This document shows positions 57,601 through 64,000 of a DNA stretch of 64,000 bases, in pieces. The notes beneath the pieces were generated by a model, which was not told the DNA's origin, made no database searches, and saw only the letters and a list, made by a program, of their open reading frames with translations. This DNA comes from Dicaeum eximium. Taxonomy: Eukaryota; Chordata; Aves; Passeriformes; Dicaeidae. The stretch spans positions 372,140 to 436,139 of the forward strand of contig VWZP01001727.1 of assembly GCA_013396995.1 (NCBI GenBank), given 5' to 3'. Position 1 is the first letter of the stretch. Every line of letters begins with the position of its first letter. A program made the translations under genes and the position numbers.

Positions 57601-60600
57601 TCAGTGTTTACTGCTTGAATAAATATGTGGAGAAACAATTGAAGAAGTTCTCAGGCCCTGTAGCCTCAGGCCAGAATATGCTTAGTGCAGATGGAATTGT
57701 GGAAGTTAGTTGGCAAACTCTGATAAGACTCAGCTCACAGAATGGAGTGCATGTTTATTAGAAATGTCTAAATTTACATTCCCTATGTCAGTAGGATACA
57801 CAGTGCTCCTGTCAGTTCCAATTGCCAGTTCTAAAGACTAGAAGAATTAGAGCTATTCAAGCATTCTTTACCAAAGTCTGTGGATGCTGTGTGAGGTACT
57901 TTAATATAGGTATAATTTAATCAAGTTATAAGAAATATTCAATGAACATGAGCAACATTAAGTCTGCAAGCTTTTCCCTTGCACCATGTTGAGGCAGAGT
58001 TCTCACTGATAAGATTTGTAACAGAGACAAGTTTTAAAAGATTGGAACTGTTTGACTTCAGGAGCAGCAGTATTTTGAATATTGTTACAGACAGTATCAG
58101 GGAAATTTGGTGGCCTCTTACATGTGTCTAATTTAACAGTGGGTGGTCTCACTGGTTTGCCTGAAGAGTAGTTATTAATCCAGTTTAATATGAAGCATAA
58201 GCTACACTTTATGCTTCTCCAAAGAAATTGGGTTTTTTCTCATGGAAGATTTTCAAGGGTCCCTTTTGCAATGCTAGAGAATAAGGTGAACTAACTAAAA
58301 TTGATTTACAGCAAGTGATAAATTAGTGAAAATGGAAATGGTTGACTGAAGTTATTTACACAAGGCTCAGAAGAAAGGACACTAAGAACAGTAGCATACT
58401 TGAATCTGAGCATTTAAAATAAAGCATTACATCAGAAAAAATCAGACACTTTCAAATGCAGTCAGGGCTGCTTTCAATGTGTCCATTGCTGTAGCCCTAG
58501 TCTGAAACATCTTTGAGAGATCAGATATGCAGAGCCAGAACACTCAGCATTTTCTGATTATCATTTCCCAACAAATGATTAAAATGATTTTGAATTGCAA
58601 AAATAATTTTAGCCCCAGTTAGTCACAACTAGGTATAAGAGCCAAAGCGCATTCCTTTTGCAGGTTTAAGCCAGGATATGAGCTGTTCTTTCACTTCCTT
58701 TGTTCGGTATCTCACTGATCTGTGCATTCCTTTCTCATCCAGGAAGAGGAATACGAATTCTAGACATTTTGAAAGATGGGGAGACCCTCACTTCCTTCTT
58801 GCTGGAAAATGTTGGCCTCACAGATTTTGTTGTTTACCAGCTGATTAATGCTCAAGTGCGCCCTGAGCAGGTGGGTAGAGTTTAACAGTTACCGGGTGGT
58901 TACCTGTGAGGAACTGATCTCCTGGCTATGTGTGCAAAGGAGCCTCAGTGAAGGCCTTGGGCCCAGAATAGCTGATGCCTTCTGGGTAGTTTGTACAATT
59001 TCTCCCTTTGTTTTCTGTGAATCTAGAGGAAGAGATGTTTGGTTTGTCTTTAAAAAACATTTGGACTATACATTAAATATTAATAAATTATTAAATAAAT
59101 GGCAAAATCCTGTTGTTGCACCCAAATAATGAGCATCAAGAAACTGGCAAGTACTGCATCCATCCCCATGACTGAAGAGTTGAATCAAAAACATAGTGAA
59201 GCTGTGCATCCTTTTGAGATAATAGTTCTGATGAGAACTATTGGAGTTTCTTAGTTTATCATTTAAATTCTCTGCCCTAATGCCAGCATGGTAGCTTTTT
59301 GGTATTGTCTCACATCAATAGGTGGAAGTAGAGAAGCAAGACCCACTTTCTTAGATTCTGATTGAATAATAGATCTACTCAGAAAATTCAGAGTGAAAAG
59401 TGCAGGTAAAATCCCTCCAGAAGCAGCTAAGCAGGGAACTGTTTGACCAAATGCAGGCTGTCTCTGGTTCTGCATGTACATGCTATGTATGCTTCTGCAT
59501 GGTGCCTGGGAGCTCTGTGAGGAATGCTATATTAATGAATGAATGTTGCTGAATTGGAATTCTGGAACAATTTCTACACTGCATTAGTGTGGGTGGAAGC
59601 AAGTGAATAACTGAGGCTGAAAGACACAATTCCTCTTTTTCACTGCCAAATAAAATGCAAATACTGAAACTGTGTGTGGGCAGAAAGAGGGAGGGCATTC
59701 ATTACCTTTCATGCAGTTCCTTTTGTGCATCACAGGTGCCAGCTGGTGTGACCAGTAGCCAAATTACTTATCTGCTGTATTCTTGATTGGTACCTGGGGA
59801 AGCCTTCCCCTCTCCTCACTTGATCATGAAGCAAAACCACAAGATCATAGCAAAGCCAGTGTCAATTTATACATCCTATGTATTTTCACACTTCTGTGTC
59901 AGCTGAGATGTCGAAAATTTACTTCCTTGCTGCTTGTGACAAGGAGAATATATACAGATATCCTGCTAGGTTTCTCTTTTCCTATTCTTCCCTAACCTCT
60001 TCTACACCAGAGGTCTGCTGTGTCAGGAGAACTGAGTGCTGCTGTGTTAGACTTTTTTAGCTCCCTAGTGGCATTCATTCATCTACTGCTAAAAATTCTG
60101 CTTGCCAGCGTATGCAGGACTGAAGTTTTCAACACCATCACAAAAAGGAAGATCGAAACCTGCTGGAATGTGGTGTTTTTCTGCTGTATTTTCTGTGCTG
60201 ATGTAGAAAGATATGTAGTTCTCTTTATGCTGGAAGTTAAAGAAATTTAGCATTGATTAAAGGAAGTTGGGTGAGATCTGGTGTTAAATACCACTTTTGC
60301 TGCCCTCTACGCAGTTTCCTTGTTAGCAGTAATTACAGGGATACAAGATCATTTCAACAGAGCTGATTTATAGCTAGGAGGAAAGAAGGTGCTGTGCCTG
60401 CTTCTTTCAGGTAAAAATGATGCAGAAAAACCAATCTCATAATTTTAAAGACACAACAAGAGAATTCTTTTCAGTAGGAATTGAACACTGCATTTTCTGT
60501 AGGAGATAATTTGCTTCATTCCAATAGCCCTTCTTGATAAGCAAGTTTCTTGGGCTGGACTTGTGCATAGTTGAGGTGGAAGTTTGAGAGCCATGAGAAG

Positions 60601-62429
60601 ACCCTAGATCTATGGTTGTCTTAATCCTCAACCGTGATAGTTCATCTCCAGTTCTTCATGCTGCTCTGCCCTCTGTTAGCTGCTTATTTCTGTACACCCC
60701 TTCCCTCTGCTGCTGATGGCAGAGAGCTGATCAACCTGAAAGCACCTTGTTTACAGAAGCCTGGCTGTTGCCAACAGCTGGCTGGAGATCTAGGTCTGAG
60801 CCGCCTGGGAGTCAGGAAATGACACACAGAGCTGAAAGCTAAACCTGATCAAACAGCCAACTAGCTGAAAAAATAATTTGGACTTCATCTTGCCAGCTTT
60901 GGCTAAACAGTGACACATTGATTAAAAAAAAAAAAAGTATTGAAGTTTCCCTCTGAGAGCCTGCTTTTTTGAGTCATTCTAAGATAAAGATAAGAAACTG
61001 ATGTTAAAACACAATAAGAAGTTCAGGAAAGATCGGCAGCAGCACAGCCTACCGGAAAAATTGGAAGGGCGGAGGTTTGATGTTTTTCTAATCCCATCTG
61101 TTCATGAGCATTATTGAAATGCAGTTACAGTTTGTAAATAACAACTCTTCTTTCTTTTTTTTTTTTTTTCTGTGTTTATCCTTCTCAGTGATGTTAATGT
61201 CACTGTTTCCTCATTTCACAAGTCAAATCAAGGTTCCCAGACTGCCTCCCTGTGCAACCCAGTTTCATTTCAGTTGACACTGCCTGATGAGGACCATGCC
61301 AAATGAGGCGTGTATGGTTAAAAAATGCTGCTCTTACCACACACCCCTCCAGGACATAAGTGACAGACCAAATATGCAAATTATTTCACTGACATAAATT
61401 AATTCCAATTCAAATGTTCCAATTTGAGGGAGGGCAGGGGTGTGCAGTTTTGGAGGTTTTTTGCAAGACAGACTGTATCTGTCAGTTGAATTCCTTCTTT
61501 GGCATTCTGCCTCTCTCCACACTGTCAAATTTGTGTTAACAATGGTTTTATAGCAGTACAGCTGTAGTGGTGATAGTGCCTCTCAGATCCTTCTAGAAAT
61601 TCACATGCCTTTTTTGCATCATAATTCCAAAATACAATCTGTGTAATTCAGAGGCCTTTTTTTTTTTGTCAACTGCTGCTCCATAAGCTGAAACTCAGGG
61701 CGGTCAAAGCAGATAAAATACAATGTTATTCTAGACCTCTCTGCCTCTGCCTTTCATATTCTGGATGCTGACTTTCCAGAGCTACACTTGCTCTTTGGTT
61801 GATAGCTTCTGACAGATGAAGCACTTAATGAATAACTCCTCAGTCTACTTTGAATCCATTCTCCAAAGCAACTGAATTAATTTTTTTTCTCATTCCTCTG
61901 TGTTTTTAAATATTCTCTTTAGAGACACCATCAAAAATGTCTTAGCTGCTAACTATAGGAGATTTGCACATATAAAATTTTTGGTAATGATGAATTTCCT
62001 AATTTGCTTAGATAAGAAATAAATATGCACCTATGTCTGACCTGGTATAGGTGTGATGTCAATCCATATGTCTTCCAAGACTGGAATGCTCAGCAGATTA
62101 TTAAAATATTAGCATTTATTAAAATATTAGCAGGGGCTGATATCAAACTGTCCGCTTTTGGTAATTTTTAATTGCTCCTGAGCAGTATGCAAGTTTCATA
62201 TTGTAAAGTAAAACATTGGTTTTGGTTGCAGTTTGCCTATGGTGTCCCTAGCTTGACTCTGAAGGACATTGCTTGCAGTGAGATGCTCCTGGACCGCTTT
62301 ATCATCTTCAGCAGCCGAAGAGGTCTCCCTGCTGTACACAAGGCCATGTGTGCCCTGTCCCAGGACAGTCTACAAAGAGTAGAAGATGCCTTGTATGCAA
62401 ATGTTGATTTCTTTAAGCTATTTCAGCTG
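51595..62429 (+). CDS. ABCA4: ABCA4, retina-specific phospholipid/retinoid flippase; exons 1-6, 3' part outside window
   Basis: ABCA4 is the photoreceptor disc-rim ABC transporter that moves N-retinylidene-phosphatidylethanolamine from the lumenal to the cytoplasmic leaflet, clearing toxic retinal adducts; human loss causes Stargardt disease (family knowledge). Six exons join to 768 coding bases, codons 1-256, with intact phases and no stops. The protein starts [20 protein letters not shown], as human does. Transmembrane segment 1 is at about 24-44, followed by the first large lumenal domain, of which only the beginning is here. Residue numbering is identical to human through this region, with Cys54, Cys75 and Cys81 kept. 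The ATP-binding cassettes and other membrane segments lie beyond 64000. Paralogues such as ABCA1 and ABCA7 are less similar in the lumenal sequence. Confidence 0.97.
51661..53236 (+). other. ABCA4 intron 1 (1.6 kb)
   Basis: Nothing was recognised except a T-rich polypyrimidine tract before the exon 2 acceptor. Confidence 0.85.
53237..53330 (+). CDS. ABCA4: ABCA4 exon 2 (transmembrane segment 1)
   Basis: The acceptor is TTTTTTCCAG and the donor GAAT|GTAAGA. The 94-bp exon encodes [20 protein letters not shown] and [11 protein letters not shown], the first membrane helix. It ends in phase 1, splitting the Cys54 codon. Confidence 0.98.
53331..53846 (+). other. ABCA4 intron 2 (516 bp)
   Basis: AT-rich intron; nothing recognised. 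Confidence 0.85.
53847..53988 (+). CDS. ABCA4: ABCA4 exon 3 (lumenal domain 1)
   Basis: The acceptor is AATACTCTAG and the donor CAT|GTAAGC. The 142-bp exon encodes [20 protein letters not shown] then [15 protein letters not shown], the cysteine-bearing start of the lumenal domain (Cys75, Cys81). Codon 98 is Lys (AAA), where human has the glycosylated Asn98; see findings. Confidence 0.98.
53989..55869 (+). other. ABCA4 intron 3 (1.9 kb) with a CT-rich tract near its 3' end
   Basis: Apart from a polypyrimidine repeat at 55719-55767 nothing is recognised. Confidence 0.85.
55719..55767. repeat. (CTCCCT)n-like polypyrimidine microsatellite
   Basis: About 50 bases are built of CTCCCT and CCCCCT units with no purines, about 105 bases before the exon 4 acceptor. 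It can act as an extended pyrimidine tract or form triplex DNA; neither is shown. Confidence 0.9.
55870..56009 (+). CDS. ABCA4: ABCA4 exon 4 (lumenal domain 1)
   Basis: The acceptor is CTCCTTTCAG and the donor GCAG|GTAATT. The 140-bp exon encodes [20 protein letters not shown], then [17 protein letters not shown], matching human LARVYRDFQELLMNAPE and SQFMDTLRTHPERIAG. Confidence 0.98.
56010..58742 (+). other. ABCA4 intron 4 (2.7 kb)
   Basis: It holds a local TTGTAAA-type direct/inverted repeat cluster around 56607-56655 and an A12-13 run near 57186. No gene was recognised. Confidence 0.8.
58743..58870 (+). CDS. ABCA4: ABCA4 exon 5 (lumenal domain 1)
   Basis: The acceptor is TCTCATCCAG and the donor GAGCAG|GTGGGT. 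The 128-bp exon encodes [20 protein letters not shown] then [20 protein letters not shown] and EQ, collinear with human. Confidence 0.98.
58871..62231 (+). other. ABCA4 intron 5 (3.4 kb)
   Basis: There is a long T run near 61152-61169, an A12-13 run near 60925, and a direct duplication of ATTAAAATATTAGCA at about 62099-62131 shortly before exon 6. No gene was recognised. Confidence 0.8.
62232..62429 (+). CDS. ABCA4: ABCA4 exon 6 (lumenal domain 1), last exon in window
   Basis: The acceptor is TTGGTTGCAG and the donor CTG|GTGAGT. The 198-bp exon, phase 0/0, encodes [20 protein letters not shown] then [11 protein letters not shown] and [16 protein letters not shown], matching human [20 protein letters not shown] and [15 protein letters not shown]. 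It ends at codon 256. Confidence 0.98.
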
Positions 62430-63070
62430 GTGAGTATTAAGACAATTAATCCTGCCTTATGTTGTCTTTTTTTTTTCTTTGCTTTTATTTCATTGCCCTT
62501 CAGGATTTTTTTTTTTTTTTGGTAATACATCACCAATTTTACAAGTGGTCTTAGTTTATTTACCCCTGCAAATGTAAGGTTATGCATGTGTGATTGTTAA
62601 CCTACCACCAGCAGGACACCAGATAGTTCTGAGTATGTTTTGGGAGGAAACAGATGAAATTCACAGTACAGCAGAACTAAGAGATTAAAATGCAGTTTTT
62701 AAATATTACCTGGTCTTTCCAGTCTGTGTAGCAAAACAGTATGTGGCAAAACCCACAGAAACCTTCCTCAGATTCTGAAAATACAAAATACAGCCTATTC
62801 TGTCTTAGTTCTGTCCAGCGGGACAAAATTTTATGCTGCAAAGTCATGATGCAGCTTGAGTTGGCGTAGCCATGTGACCTGATTTTAAAAAACCCAAACC
62901 AACCAAACTAGGAAGTTGTGCTGGCTTTCATCACTCTTTCTATAGAAGCTTTTCCTTACCTCTGTTCATTTCCTTTGCCCTTCTTTGTGTTCCTATTTCT
63001 ACTGTGACCGTGCTATAAATTAACCATTTCTGCAGCCTTGGTTTAGTATGGAGATATTATGCCACTTCTA

Positions 63071-63150
63071 TATATGTATAGACATAGATTAATATAATTA
63101 CTTTTAAATATATAACAAAATAGAAATTAAATAAATAAATAATAAATGGC
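63071..63150. repeat. AT-rich low-complexity stretch with (AAAT)n
   Basis: The stretch is almost only A and T, including AAATAAATAAATAATAAATG. Simple repeat, no function seen. Confidence 0.8.
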
Positions 63151-63550
63151 ATATTTTTCTAGTATTTCATTTGTATTCTGCACACTGAGGTGGTGCTTTC
63201 AGAGAACTATTAATAAAGGCTCCAAGGTCTCTTTCCTCATTATAGCAAACTAAAGTGTCCCTGACTGTGTATACATCTTTCATATTTGTTTTCCCTATGA
63301 TCATGCTTTGCATTTTTTAACACTGGATTTAATTTGCCGTTTTTCACCTTGTAATGTAATGTCATGAAACCATGACATTGTCCGTTTGCTTTATAGGAGC
63401 AGGCAGGGTATATGAAAAATTCCTCAAGTTGCATAGGAAGTATTGATTGGACTCTTCTGCCACTGTGATTAATTTAACATGGATTTTGCTCAGCTCTGAG
63501 TTTCCCAGAACTGGGAACAGAGGATGCCAGGAGCTGTAATTGACACACAG

Positions 63551-63575
63551 TTTGATTATTGTAGCAATAATCAAA
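63551..63575. repeat. Perfect 11-bp hairpin
   Basis: TTTGATTATTG (63551-63561), loop TAG, then CAATAATCAAA (63565-63575): an 11-bp stem with no mismatch, followed by another TTTGATT at 63581. Possible remnant of a small transposon end or a chance palindrome. Confidence 0.85.
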
Positions 63576-64000
63576 CAGAGTTTGATTTTGTAGCATTGAT
63601 AGTCAGTCATTGTGCCCATGTGATTTTACCAACCCTGATAAGGATTTGTGGTCAACTTCTGAGAGCTGCTGTTTTCCATTCCTAAAAATATATTGTCTTA
63701 GGTTTTCATACATCTTATGCTTGCTGGAAGTAGCAGAGAATTAATTACTACAGTATTAATCTGAGATAAAATCTAAGATAGATTTTCAGTATTCGAGGAC
63801 TTCATGTGAATATTCACAATGCTGAATGCATTTTCATTCAGTACTGCCCAGCTTTTCTACAGGTTTACAATTCCTGTTCCTCAGAGTTTCAAAAAGACCA
63901 GGTTAAGGGAGGTGCTCCAAGAGCCCTGTATAATCTTTGCACAGACTGGTTCCCCTTAGGGTACAAGGAGAAGTGTATTTTGAAGGCCTGCATGTATTTT

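Larger units (their letters stand above)
62430..64000 (+). other. ABCA4 intron 6, truncated by window end
   Basis: The stretch contains T runs (62468-62520), an AT-rich AAAT-type stretch (63071-63150) and a perfect hairpin at 63551-63575. No further exon was recognised before the end of the window. Confidence 0.8.

Overview
The window is vertebrate nuclear DNA, most likely from a bird. Coding sequence is split into short exons with GT...AG boundaries, the background is AT-rich and CpG-poor, and two degraded CR1 LINEs of the avian/reptilian type are present. Introns are compact. No bacterial-style genes are present, and most long open frames are chance frames inside introns.

Two genes run head to tail on the + strand. 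(1) ARHGAP29 (PARG1), a Rho GTPase-activating protein. I can place 21 coding exons between 16248 and 41998. Their phases join without conflict into 1238 codons plus a stop. They correspond to exons 3-23 of the 23-exon mammalian gene; that numbering is inferred. The first roughly 70 residues and the promoter lie upstream of base 1, so 1-16247 is read as intron 2. Domains in order are the N-terminal conserved region, F-BAR coiled coil, serine-rich linker, C1 zinc finger, RhoGAP domain and a long C-terminal tail ending in a PDZ-type ligand. The 3' UTR has several poly(A) signals, the last near 43820. (2) ABCA4, the photoreceptor retinoid flippase. Exons 1-6 (51595-62429, codons 1-256) are present and the gene continues past the window end. 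All six exon lengths (66, 94, 142, 140, 128, 198 bp) agree with the human coding exons as I remember them.

Region by region: 1-16247 ARHGAP29 intron 2, no gene recognised; 16248-41998 ARHGAP29 exons and introns, with a sense CR1 in intron 3 and a 27-bp minisatellite in intron 19; 41999-about 43845 3' UTR; about 43846-51594 intergenic, with an isolated CpG island (44268-44530) and an antisense CR1 with an internal deletion (47732-49137); 51595-64000 start of ABCA4.

The two genes are not functionally linked: one is a cytoplasmic Rho regulator, the other a disc-membrane transporter of photoreceptors. Their adjacency matches the mammalian gene order. No novel multi-gene system was found. The most interesting unexplained signals are the intergenic CpG island with a splice donor at its edge, a frameshifting tandem donor at ARHGAP29 exon 10, and loss of an N-glycosylation sequon in ABCA4.
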